Part shown: in pieces, positions 14,271 through 21,790 of the stretch
Numbering within the stretch: position 1 is the stretch's first letter
How the letters are laid out: each line of letters starts with the position of its first letter
DNA from: Alphaproteobacteria bacterium UBA3650
GTDB taxonomy: Bacteria > Pseudomonadota > Alphaproteobacteria > CAAHEQ01 > UBA3637
NCBI GenBank assembly: GCA_002373815.1
Contig: DFKH01000109.1
Span: 1-21,790, forward strand
Direction: 5' to 3'
DNA: 21,790 bases
Translations under genes and position numbers: made by a program
The notes under the pieces: generated by a model
Databases searched by the model: none
The model's input: the letters and a program-made list of their open reading frames with translations, nothing else
What the model was told of the DNA's origin: nothing

Positions 14271-15455
14271 TTATGTTGTTCCTTCTGTCGGTTTTTTCCG
14301 TTTCAATGAGAAGGACAGCTTTCTTTGTACACCTTTTTGCTCTGTTTGTGAAGTACTTTCTTGTGACGGCTGTGGCGAAGGCTTACTTTCTTCAGCAACC
14401 GTTCCTGTCATAGCATCCATATTTTCCAATTTTTCATACTGTTTTTTAATTGCTGTTTCGTCCAATGGCGTCTCATCATCTAATAATTCAAATCCATCTG
14501 GAGCCGGTCCAACATATTCTACTGTATCATTTTCATCAATAGCACCCAACGTTCTTTTCACTTCGTCCATATCCATATCTTCCGAAATCAAAGCGGTTTG
14601 TGCCGATTCGCAGTTTTGTTCTGCTAACTCTATGTCATGTTGAATTGCTTCTTTTCTTTTATTAAAGGCCTCTTTACCCCCTTTAAAAGCTTGATCCAAC
14701 AAATCAAATGCTGTTTCATTTTTTTCAATTGTATCGATGCTTTTCATTATCTGACGCATCATATCCACAACATACCCATAAAATGGATAAGCATAAATTT
14801 CAATATTTTTTAATTGAATACACCTTGCCGCCAGCCACGCCTGATTTTCATCCAGCAACATCAACTGTTTTTGCAATTTTTCTATTTCAAAGGTTTCAGC
14901 GGTGTCCTCAATTTTAGCCGTTTTTTCCTCTTCATTCTCAGCTTCTTCAACTTCTTCATTTTCAGCTGTCGTTGGAACTATCTCTTCATCTTCTGTTTCG
15001 GAAGCTTGTTCATCATCCTCCACTTCTTCAATCTCTTCTACATCGCTTGGTACATCCTTCCCGACATCAGCCTCTCCTCCCTCGTCATCTGAAGCAACGG
15101 GTGCAGGACCTGACAATCGATTTTCCAATTCCTGATAAGCGCTTTGCCCCGGCGCTCCAAAGAAATCCAGCCAATGCTTTAAGATAGGCAATCTTTCCAT
15201 CAATTCTGGCGTTTTTTGTAAATTTTCATCAGCCAAATATTCTTGCAATTCATTCCAAGCCATCGTCGCAGCATAATAATTAAACACATGTGTTAAATTA
15301 TCTTTCAGTGCTGGAGGCAAACTTTGTAAATCATTAAAAACGGTATCTGTCCAATTTTCTCCCAATTCTTCTTGAAGGACATTGGTCACTTCATGCATAG
15401 ACTCTTCCTGTCCTGTGTAATTTTGTAATGCGTCAGAAATACGTTCAAGATCCAT
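14271..15455 (-). CDS. Acidic cytoplasmic protein of unknown family in the VirB6-like cluster
   Basis: The 394-residue protein has no signal or membrane helix. It has a helical N-terminal domain (about 1-115), a strongly acidic, probably disordered linker (about 118-190, mostly Glu, Asp, Ala and Thr), a second helical domain (about 190-310, beginning EIEKLQKQLMLL), and a Ser/Gln-rich tail that ends basic (RKLSFSLKRKKP). No family recognised. The polarity switch from acidic linker to basic tail may serve binding to a partner or membrane. It is spaced 9 bases after the preceding gene and 13 before the next, so it belongs to the same operon. Its plus-strand shadow frames are serine-rich artefacts of the acidic codons. 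Confidence 0.65.
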   Translation of the reverse strand: MDLERISDALQNYTGQEESMHEVTNVLQEELGENWTDTVFNDLQSLPPALKDNLTHVFNYYAATMAWNELQEYLADENLQKTPELMERLPILKHWLDFFGAPGQSAYQELENRLSGPAPVASDDEGGEADVGKDVPSDVEEIEEVEDDEQASETEDEEIVPTTAENEEVEEAENEEEKTAKIEDTAETFEIEKLQKQLMLLDENQAWLAARCIQLKNIEIYAYPFYGYVVDMMRQIMKSIDTIEKNETAFDLLDQAFKGGKEAFNKRKEAIQHDIELAEQNCESAQTALISEDMDMDEVKRTLGAIDENDTVEYVGPAPDGFELLDDETPLDETAIKKQYEKLENMDAMTGTVAEESKPSPQPSQESTSQTEQKGVQRKLSFSLKRKKPTEGTT

Positions 15456-15464
15456 GGGGGCTCC

Positions 15465-16043
15465 TTATCTTTTATCCTCAATAATTTCAGAATACTCGGG
15501 TTGAATTGGTTTTGGAGTGGGGGCTGAAGGATGTGCCTTCTGCGCTCGTAAGCTTGATGACAATTGGTCCATCATGCGATTTAAAGCGGCTGTTTGTTCC
15601 GCCCTCAACTCACTGACGATTTGCGCTAATTTTTCATCTTGTTGTTTTACAAATTCTTGCAACACATGGGGTGAGATACCACTACCATTTCCAGAATCAT
15701 CAGCTGTTGTTTCGGCCTCTGGTGGAGGCAACCATCCTGTTTGTTGCTTAGAACTGCCCGACTCATTTTCCGTTTGTTCCTTATGTTCTTCGGACAATAA
15801 AAATTCCAAATATTGACGAACTTCTTGCCCACCCACCAATGCTTTTAACGCCATTTGGACTTCATCTGATGCATTTTTTAACATGACATTATATTCATCC
15901 ACGAAATCTGGACCAAAATCATTCAAAACACGATAAAGATTGACCAAACGTTGTGCCTCTTGCATAGCAACATTTGTCTTGTTGTTCCTTTGTTTTAAAA
16001 AGGAATGAAACTTCGTTTGCAACACTGCTTCTTTATCTACCAT
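15465..16043 (-). CDS. Cytoplasmic helical protein of unknown family in the VirB6-like cluster
   Basis: The 192-residue product has a helical N-terminal domain (about 1-95), a low-complexity linker (about 96-125) with WLPPPEAE, a coiled-coil-like segment (about 126-165, LQEFVKQQDEKLAQIVSELRAEQ) and a proline-rich tail. There is no signal peptide or membrane helix. No family recognised. Its N-terminal part faintly resembles that of the 394-residue neighbour downstream (a VL-x-x-x-x-G start and an ending with a YLEFLLSEE / ELQEYLADE pattern), so the two could be distant paralogues. Eight bases separate it from the upstream regulator gene. Coiled-coil plus linker could suit an adaptor or a chaperone role; that is a guess. 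Confidence 0.6.
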   Translation of the reverse strand: MVDKEAVLQTKFHSFLKQRNNKTNVAMQEAQRLVNLYRVLNDFGPDFVDEYNVMLKNASDEVQMALKALVGGQEVRQYLEFLLSEEHKEQTENESGSSKQQTGWLPPPEAETTADDSGNGSGISPHVLQEFVKQQDEKLAQIVSELRAEQTAALNRMMDQLSSSLRAQKAHPSAPTPKPIQPEYSEIIEDKR

Positions 16044-16051
16044 TTAACTCC

Positions 16052-17038
16052 TTATAGCAATGCAATCCAGACAACACGTTGTAACTTTGATAAATCGGAT
16101 ATGCGTTCTGTTGTATTTTTTGCAAAAGAATAAATTTCCCATCCTGCTACAGCATCTTTATGAGCCCGCACAACTTCCAATTCATTATCATTATTCAATT
16201 TCACAGCCATATCGCCTTCACGTAATGGCATTGTGGGAGAAACCACCAATACAGAGCTAGGAGGTAAAACGTTTGCAAAAGAACCTCGTGATGCCAATCT
16301 TACAGCATACAATCCTGGATCATTTGCCAATGTTGAAGGACATACAACCGCTCCAACTGAATGTGCCTTATCACGATATAATTTTCCATCTTGACCAGGT
16401 AATGCTTCAATTGGAACAGTCACTTCTTGATCTTCTGCACGACGTAGCATCAACCGACTGATGGGCATATCATTGTATCCACCCTTAAATAAATTCACCC
16501 CTGTTCGTGTTTCACTATTTTTTAAATCTTCTAAGGCACCAGACATATCCAATTCGTATATCCGTTTTTGCAAATCAGATGCCGTCATACCCAATGCGCC
16601 AGCTATGGCGGCAAAAGCTTGCTCATCCACCTCACGCTGTCCCATTTCTATGCGATGATAGACCGAAAGTGTCATATGGGCACCCTCTGCCAAATGTGAC
16701 AAAGTAATCTTTTTTTGACCACGCAAATAGCGTAAACCAGCCCCCAGTGTTTTCAAACCACCCCCGACATTCATTTTATGGCGACGACCTTGTTCCTCTT
16801 TCCATGCTTGAATTACTTCTGGCTGAGCCGATCCTTCTGCTACGAACAATGCGCTAACTGGGCAATCAATAAACGTTGCCACTTGTTGCAGCTGATTTAC
16901 ATTTAAACGACGGTAGCCTTTTTCTATCTTACTGATTGCAGAGATACTCAATCGTAATAAATCAGCAATATCTTGCATTGACTTACCAGCAACACGACGC
17001 ATCATACGAATTTGGTTTGGAAAAACGATTTCTTCCAT
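16052..17038 (-). CDS. XRE-family transcriptional regulator with two HTH domains and an S24/LexA-like C-terminus
   Basis: The 328-residue protein has two Cro/CI-type helix-turn-helix domains (about 8-65, SMQDIADLLRLSISAISKIE; and 97-155, TLSHLAEGAHMTLSVYHRIE) and a C-terminal domain (about 215-328) shaped like LexA/S24 peptidases. A serine aligns with the catalytic Ser (253, in GSFANVLPPSS), but the usual lysine position reads Val/Arg (NELEVVRA, 286-292), so self-cleavage is doubtful. AAGGAG about eight bases upstream fixes the ATG. It starts a group of five genes and is preceded by 106 bases with repeated TTGTC/GACAA sites, so autoregulation is plausible. Two HTH domains in one chain suggest that it bends or bridges two sites. 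Confidence 0.88.
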   Translation of the reverse strand: MEEIVFPNQIRMMRRVAGKSMQDIADLLRLSISAISKIEKGYRRLNVNQLQQVATFIDCPVSALFVAEGSAQPEVIQAWKEEQGRRHKMNVGGGLKTLGAGLRYLRGQKKITLSHLAEGAHMTLSVYHRIEMGQREVDEQAFAAIAGALGMTASDLQKRIYELDMSGALEDLKNSETRTGVNLFKGGYNDMPISRLMLRRAEDQEVTVPIEALPGQDGKLYRDKAHSVGAVVCPSTLANDPGLYAVRLASRGSFANVLPPSSVLVVSPTMPLREGDMAVKLNNDNELEVVRAHKDAVAGWEIYSFAKNTTERISDLSKLQRVVWIALL

Positions 17039-17091
17039 ATTCAGTCTCCTTTTCCTTATTTAATATACACCAAAAAAAATTTTAAGAAAAT

Positions 17092-17124
17092 AGACAAAAT
17101 GAAAAAAATTGTCTTTTTTTGTCA
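17092..17124. promoter_or_regulatory. Putative operator: repeated GACAA/TTGTC boxes upstream of the XRE gene
   Basis: AGACAA (17092-17097) is mirrored by TTGTCT (17109-17114), and TTGTCA follows at 17119-17124, exactly 10 bases (one turn) further. On the minus strand TTGACA lies at 17120-17125, so a site may overlap a -35 box, although no convincing -10 is seen at 17 bases. Confidence 0.5.
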
Positions 17125-17144
17125 AAAATCCGATGCAATATCCA

Positions 17145-19601
17145 TTATTTATTTTTTATAGACTCTTCATAAGCATCTCTATCTTCGGCCGAGGCATTCG
17201 GATGGAAGAAATCATACACACCCATTTTGGCTTGTTTTTTAGCAAACTTTCCAGCAGCACGCAAAGCACCACCACCATATTTTCTTGCAACTCGACCGGC
17301 CTTTCCAGCAACTTTTGCGGCTGTACCAGCTACCTTCATTGCTGCTCCAGCTATCATCATAGGGACACCAATAATCGCTCCATACCCTGTTTTACTTAAT
17401 TGAGCTCCTGCTTTCATAGTACTCCCACCAGCCTTTTGCATACCAGAACCCATAGCTGTTCCAATTTTATCAGCTACCTGACCAGCTTTGTTTTTTGTTG
17501 CTTCATAGGCACGTCCACCCGCAGATTTCACACTTTGATATCCTTTTCCCAAACGACTTTGTTCAAATTTTAATTTTACTTTTCGATCGAGCCCTGTATC
17601 TTTTGCAAACTGCTTTCCCCAATCAACATTTGAACCGATATCTTCTCGCACACTGTTTACAGCCCCCATCATGGATCCTTCGCCATTTTGACCAGCCCCT
17701 ACTTTAGCTACATTTTGTAGACCAAAAATTTTTTCGAAGAATGTCGATACATTTTCCAACATTTTGAATCCCATCCATCCCACAACAGTGATAAACAAGA
17801 AAAATTTACATCCACCATTTGAAAATTGTTCATATAAATTTGGTACGTAACTAGATGTCGATGGTGCAACCATTGCTTTGATCAGTTCCTCTTCATTTCC
17901 TGCTGTCGCAATGGCATGATAAAAACATGGTACAATCATCCCAACAGCAATTGATACTTCCACAAACCCCATAATCGCGCTGATGAAAAAGACTAGTGCT
18001 GTTTTTGCTTTATCTCGTGTCAAGGGGAAAACAGCTGTCACTATAAATATTGGCGCCAACAGAATGACCATAGCCACACGCACCATAATATCGATCACTT
18101 TAAATCCAACAGCCACACCTAACAACCAACACACGATCATCAAAATCAATCCATAAAATAACTGTGGCATAACTGGCAAACGTCCAGGCAATGGGAATGG
18201 CAAACTCCACGCATTTTTAATGGCATGTGTGGTGATAATAGATCCAGCTGCACTAATAGGGGCTAATCCCTGAAATGCCAACTGTGTCAGGCACAATAAA
18301 TTTTGCGCTGTCTCATTGGAAATTGCCCGGCCTTGGGATGCTACATCCAATTGGTATCCAGACGAGGGGCCTCCTCGCGTAATATGCTGATACATAGGGC
18401 TTGTTTTGACAGAGCCATTGAGCGAACAATAATTCGTTTTTTGCATGGCTGCACCATATACACGCACGCTTGCTTCTGTTTGTGTATCTACGGCTTGCGC
18501 CACTTTACCATAGAAGCTCTGTTCCCCACGCATTAAAGCGGAAGCCATTTCAATTCCCATTGCTGCTATCATTTCAAACGGTGGATTTATAACATCTTTA
18601 TAGGCCTTATCTAATAATGTTTCGGGTCGTGCAGGGTCACTTCCAGCTTTAACGCGTACAATTGTCTTTGTATCCAATTGTGCCGCCGTACCAGAAATTA
18701 TCAATGCTGCCAATCCGGCCCAACATAAACGTGCAAATAATTCTTTTAAAAACGAGCCTAACCCATATGGTTTTCCATTAGTATTTCGATTCAAAAACAT
18801 ACAACCAATTTTGATGATAATCCAAAAAATCAGCATCCATTTCAAAAAGAACAACCCAACCGCCGCCATACCTGGTGCTGACCGATATGCCATTGTATTT
18901 GCCAAAGTAATCAACAAATAAACTACATCACAAGGCCAACATTGCATTTTGTCATTCGCCAACATCATAGGGACTGTTTCAATCTGTCGTTCTCCATTTT
19001 GAGCTGTATACATTTGATATTTAGATTGCAAAGCCCATGCACAGCAAATAGGGGCATTGTTATTAGTTAAAATTTTTAACCGATCACCTGTGGATTTATT
19101 ATCATCATCAGGGGTCAGCAACTTACAGCCCCCACTTAAGCTGGCTTGACGTGCTTCATCCAATTCATTGTATCCTTGTACGATTTTATCAGCACGATTC
19201 ACATATTCTTGTAAATTTGTTGCAGCATCTCCCGTATAAGCCCTTGTTGGATTAAATGTTTTCATAAAACTACAAACACCAGCCCCATATTCTTCCACCA
19301 GCACATTATATTGACAAAAATTTCCTTCTGCCACAGAAGACAAATAAATGGATGCACATTCATCAATATCTCTTGCAAAAGCTGAAAAGCAAGCAAAACA
19401 TCCTAATAAAACACAAACAAAACGATGTCTCTTTTTGAGATACAAAAAGCACATAAAGCAAAATAGGCAAAGAGCCACAACAAGAGAAATGACACCAATC
19501 CCATTTAACAACCAACTTGGCAAAAATGAGATAAGTCCCATCAAACCTAAGGCCAATCCCATTTGTAACAAGCGCAATAAATGTTGTTTTAACTTTGTCA
19601 T
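17145..19601 (-). CDS. VirB6/TrbL-like polytopic membrane protein with a long basic C-terminal tail
   Basis: The 818-residue product has two or three N-terminal hydrophobic segments (8-30, 33-55, 60-75), a cysteine-rich extracytoplasmic region (about 76-220), the motif C221-W-P-C224, then around six membrane helices (from about 225 to 300, and about 480 to 620). This matches the VirB6/TrbL layout of T4SS inner-membrane channel components. The last roughly 170 residues form a soluble tail rich in Lys, Ala and Gly with repeated AGKA/AAK-type segments. Start and stop overlap the upstream gene as ATGA (19598-19601). It aligns roughly with the upstream 448-residue protein from the CWxC motif through the next two helices, indicating paralogy. 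VirB6 assignment is by architecture, not a confirmed domain hit. Confidence 0.7.
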   Translation of the reverse strand: MTKLKQHLLRLLQMGLALGLMGLISFLPSWLLNGIGVISLVVALCLFCFMCFLYLKKRHRFVCVLLGCFACFSAFARDIDECASIYLSSVAEGNFCQYNVLVEEYGAGVCSFMKTFNPTRAYTGDAATNLQEYVNRADKIVQGYNELDEARQASLSGGCKLLTPDDDNKSTGDRLKILTNNNAPICCAWALQSKYQMYTAQNGERQIETVPMMLANDKMQCWPCDVVYLLITLANTMAYRSAPGMAAVGLFFLKWMLIFWIIIKIGCMFLNRNTNGKPYGLGSFLKELFARLCWAGLAALIISGTAAQLDTKTIVRVKAGSDPARPETLLDKAYKDVINPPFEMIAAMGIEMASALMRGEQSFYGKVAQAVDTQTEASVRVYGAAMQKTNYCSLNGSVKTSPMYQHITRGGPSSGYQLDVASQGRAISNETAQNLLCLTQLAFQGLAPISAAGSIITTHAIKNAWSLPFPLPGRLPVMPQLFYGLILMIVCWLLGVAVGFKVIDIMVRVAMVILLAPIFIVTAVFPLTRDKAKTALVFFISAIMGFVEVSIAVGMIVPCFYHAIATAGNEEELIKAMVAPSTSSYVPNLYEQFSNGGCKFFLFITVVGWMGFKMLENVSTFFEKIFGLQNVAKVGAGQNGEGSMMGAVNSVREDIGSNVDWGKQFAKDTGLDRKVKLKFEQSRLGKGYQSVKSAGGRAYEATKNKAGQVADKIGTAMGSGMQKAGGSTMKAGAQLSKTGYGAIIGVPMMIAGAAMKVAGTAAKVAGKAGRVARKYGGGALRAAGKFAKKQAKMGVYDFFHPNASAEDRDAYEESIKNK

Positions 19602-20944
19602 GACGTTCCTCCCGAATCGCCTTCCCCACTACTTAAAGCTTCTCTAGCTGCTTCAGCTGCTCTCCTTTCAGCTTCTCGAATCGCTTTTTGCGCCGCTTCA
19701 CGAGCTGCTCGTCTTGCCACAGTAGCCGCCGCAGTTGAACCACCCGTTGCAACAGCCAAGGCAACTTCTCCTGCTAATTTCAATGCCTCTTTTGCCGCAC
19801 GACGTGCCTTATCTATCATTCCAAACAATGTTGCATCTGTTTTTGTTCCTGCAAATAGTTGCGTAAAATCACCAATTTCAGCTGCAATTTTTTTAATTGA
19901 AATCAACAGCAAGACTAAAATGATGATAGGAGGTCTAGCAGATGCTGCACTTTCGGTAACCCAAGCGTTTGCATCCTGTGTTGATTGACGCAAGATACCA
20001 TTTAATCCCATATCTGCATAAACTTGCACCAATGTAATCAGTAATACAACCAAAATACATCCAAACAATATTTGAACAAATGGGGCTAATAAATTCGGTA
20101 CAATTGATCTTAGATATCCTTTTGTTGCTGGAAATACCCACAACACAATTGTAAAAGGCAAAAATACCGTATAAAAAGCCAACATAATAAAACCATCCAC
20201 GAATGCCATAGGAAAGATTACCATCAAACTAAACGTTTGCCATCCTGCGACAAGACCAAGTACCCACGCTACAGGTCCACCATTTGCCACCATCTGCAAA
20301 ACCAACAAAGTCCCCGTTTTCAATGAAACAAAGATACGAGATACTGTGTATTGCACTTGAATTCCCAAATCGCCAAAAATTGTTTTATCGGGATCAATAG
20401 GAGCAATTTTCCCCGTTAGATCAACCACAACGCCGTCCATTTTTGGGGTCAATCCTTCAATGCCTGCAAAATACTGTCCTGAACCAGGCACACAATCCAA
20501 TACAGCGTTTGCTAACATCAAAAAGAATTCACCCACAGGATGTATAATGTAATCTCTTAACATATACAAGAAATCATCTCCATTATAAATCAACAGGGCA
20601 ACAAAACCAGCTTTTAAAAATACAAAAGCCGTTTCTTTTAAAGTTTTCCCCATGTCTTTTGTAGACATAAATAAAGTCATAGAACCGACGCGGAATAAAA
20701 TAAGAAATAGCAAACCGATACCCAACATAATTCGTGCCAAAGGCATCATAACTTCTGTTGCAGAAAACACAATTTCATTGGCTACTTGAAAGCTAGAACC
20801 ATAAAGAGCACAGACCCAACAGTTGCCAATTGTGGGACGCCATTCAGAAGGATCTTGAGAAATTGTACTGAAACATCCGCACAGCGTCAAGCATATGCCC
20901 ATCAGCATTGTTAAACACAAAAAATGTTTCAATTTTCCAGCCAT
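19598..20944 (-). CDS. VirB6/TrbL-like polytopic membrane protein, probable lipoprotein
   Basis: The 448-residue product has a lipoprotein-like signal (hydrophobic run then LCGC, lipid site Cys24), a short periplasmic segment with C42-W-V-C45, then membrane helices (about 70-90, 95-130, and four more between about 190 and 345), and an Ala/Arg/Glu-rich helical tail (about 385-435). From CWxC through the first helices it parallels the downstream 818-residue protein, including a K-x-L-x-E helix and an IxPxxEx segment, so the two are tandem paralogues. Usual VirB6 is about 300 residues; the tail is an extension. Shine-Dalgarno CAGGA precedes the ATG by eight bases. Fourteen bases separate it from the preceding gene, and 4 bases overlap the next. 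Confidence 0.7.
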   Translation of the reverse strand: MAGKLKHFLCLTMLMGICLTLCGCFSTISQDPSEWRPTIGNCWVCALYGSSFQVANEIVFSATEVMMPLARIMLGIGLLFLILFRVGSMTLFMSTKDMGKTLKETAFVFLKAGFVALLIYNGDDFLYMLRDYIIHPVGEFFLMLANAVLDCVPGSGQYFAGIEGLTPKMDGVVVDLTGKIAPIDPDKTIFGDLGIQVQYTVSRIFVSLKTGTLLVLQMVANGGPVAWVLGLVAGWQTFSLMVIFPMAFVDGFIMLAFYTVFLPFTIVLWVFPATKGYLRSIVPNLLAPFVQILFGCILVVLLITLVQVYADMGLNGILRQSTQDANAWVTESAASARPPIIILVLLLISIKKIAAEIGDFTQLFAGTKTDATLFGMIDKARRAAKEALKLAGEVALAVATGGSTAAATVARRAAREAAQKAIREAERRAAEAAREALSSGEGDSGGTS

Positions 20945-20958
20945 ATTTTTTCCTGTGT

Positions 20959-21790
20959 TTAAGTTGTCTGTATCTTGCGATCTCTAATCAATTGTTCCAT
21001 TCTTGCTTGTCCTGTCATCGCTTCCGCTTGAACTCCTCTAATGGAATCTGCAATAGCAGTATCAGCCACCGCAGCTCCAGTTGAATCAAGCACGGTCCCC
21101 GTCCGATCAATTTTGTACTCTTTACCATCAAACTTAACGGCTCCTGTGTCAAAATTATACGAACTCACTTCTTTACCGCTTCTGTCCGTTTTAGTGTATG
21201 TTTTTTTATGGGTATCATAACGACTTACTGAACCATCTCTAGCTGTCTTGGTATGAATACCCGTTTTACCATCCAAGCGAAATAGACCATCTTTTTCCCG
21301 TCTGATAGCAAAATTTGGACCTTTTCCACCAAACAAAGATCTGATACGCCCAACAGCCGTTCCCAAACGACTTGTTCGCAAAGTATCCTTTGTTCCATTG
21401 CCAGTGTAAGCTGGTGTTTTTTGAAAACGTCTGAGTGCAACAGCTGCACCAATTGGCCCGCCCCCCAACGCCATGGCACCTCGCGCAAAGGATCCCAATC
21501 GTGTGTTTTGTTGTGTCGCCCCTGCACCTCCATTTGGAACTGCGGCGTGATATCCCGCCGAAGCCAAATTTACGCCACCTTTCATCAAAGAAGCTCCACC
21601 AGCGTTGAATGTTGCATCAGCGGCTTTATTCACACCAAAATCAATAACGCCTCCTTTAAATTGACTGGCAACATCTCCTGTTTTCTTAAATATTTGAAAG
21701 GCAAAATACCCTAAGGCAGCTGTCATCAATGTCGCTTTACCGACAAGGCCAAATCCACCTAAAAGCGCGCCCCAACCGGTTTCACCCACA
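20959..21790 (-). CDS. C-terminal tail of a probable membrane protein of the VirB6-like cluster, partial
   Basis: Only the last 276 codons are visible; the frame stays open to the window edge, and the first complete codon there is GTG, probably internal. The visible start has one hydrophobic segment (ALLGGFGLVGKATLMTAALGYFA), followed by Ala/Gly-rich sequence, then a region (about 165-235) of short repeated beta-hairpin-like units (DGKTGIHTKTARDGS, RYDTHKKTYTKTDRSG, NFDTGAVKFDGKEY, KIDRTGT) rich in Asp, Gly, Lys and Tyr. The end is helical. Its position just before two VirB6-like genes suggests the tail of a third such protein, but the membrane part lies outside the window. No toxin motif was found. 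Confidence 0.6.
   Translation of the reverse strand, partial: VGETGWGALLGGFGLVGKATLMTAALGYFAFQIFKKTGDVASQFKGGVIDFGVNKAADATFNAGGASLMKGGVNLASAGYHAAVPNGGAGATQQNTRLGSFARGAMALGGGPIGAAVALRRFQKTPAYTGNGTKDTLRTSRLGTAVGRIRSLFGGKGPNFAIRREKDGLFRLDGKTGIHTKTARDGSVSRYDTHKKTYTKTDRSGKEVSSYNFDTGAVKFDGKEYKIDRTGTVLDSTGAAVADTAIADSIRGVQAEAMTGQARMEQLIRDRKIQTT

Noticed and set aside
14902..15187. Serine-rich plus-strand frames opposite the acidic gene
   Set aside because: They are shadows of the acidic linker codons (Glu/Asp read on the other strand) and have no ribosome site or homology.
17145..17700. The cationic Lys/Ala tail as a separate antimicrobial peptide gene
   Set aside because: It is in frame with the 818-residue protein, with no internal ribosome site seen that would favour a separate product.
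20959..21790. The hairpin-like repeats as an RHS/YD polymorphic toxin
   Set aside because: No RHS core signature, no toxin domain and no adjacent immunity-like gene; the region continues directly to a normal stop followed by cluster genes.
1..21790. CRISPR arrays, insertion sequences and rRNA genes
   Set aside because: No regularly spaced repeats, transposase frames with inverted ends, or rRNA-like segments were found on reading either strand.

Overview
The window is AT-rich, densely packed chromosomal DNA from a Gram-negative bacterium. Signs of an outer membrane are a PagP-type beta-barrel acyltransferase, predicted lipoproteins and signal peptides. Gene neighbours 0 to about 110 bases apart, overlapping convergent 3' ends, and a VirB6-like gene cluster would suit a small-genome, possibly host-associated proteobacterium, perhaps an alphaproteobacterium. 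That placement is an inference; no rRNA or marker phylogeny is available.

Positions 1 to about 12,480 are mostly housekeeping genes in short transcription units on both strands: the end of a TPM-domain (YgcG-like) gene; a DUF1189-like membrane protein; queA (tRNA queuosine); a small lipoprotein; xerC divergent from priA; a priA-linked membrane protein and a DUF167 protein; pagP; an exonuclease III; a secreted HExxH protein; a hisS / membrane protein / zntB-like operon read leftward; a tRNA-Thr(UGU); and tsaB-rimI (t6A synthesis and N-terminal acetylation). Good sigma70-type promoters can be read directly. In five genes (queA, the lipoprotein, pagP, the HExxH gene, tsaB) the -10 box ends only 6 or 7 bases before the ATG and there is no Shine-Dalgarno sequence, which predicts leaderless mRNAs. 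A bidirectional terminator at 12,464-12,491, with the rimI stop codon in its loop, separates this part from the next.

Positions 12,493 to 21,790 are a tight leftward (minus-strand) cluster of eight genes that continues beyond the window. In transcription order: the cytoplasmic tail of a membrane protein (5' end missing); two polytopic VirB6/TrbL-like proteins sharing a CWxC motif; an XRE regulator with two HTH domains and a LexA/S24-like C-terminus, preceded by repeated TTGTC/GACAA sites; two cytoplasmic helical/acidic proteins of unknown family; a periplasmic protein that looks like secretin N-domains plus a short C-terminal region; and a proline-rich single-pass membrane protein. The likely interpretation is part of a divergent type IV secretion or conjugation apparatus with its own regulator. 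No ATPase (VirB4, VirB11, VirD4) or relaxase is inside the window, so this remains an inference. This cluster is the best candidate for an undescribed system here.

No CRISPR array, insertion sequence, rRNA or replication origin was seen. No gene-free stretch exceeds 300 bases; the longest (10,936-11,217, 282 bases) holds the hisS promoter, a pair of TGTAGC repeats and the tRNA terminator.
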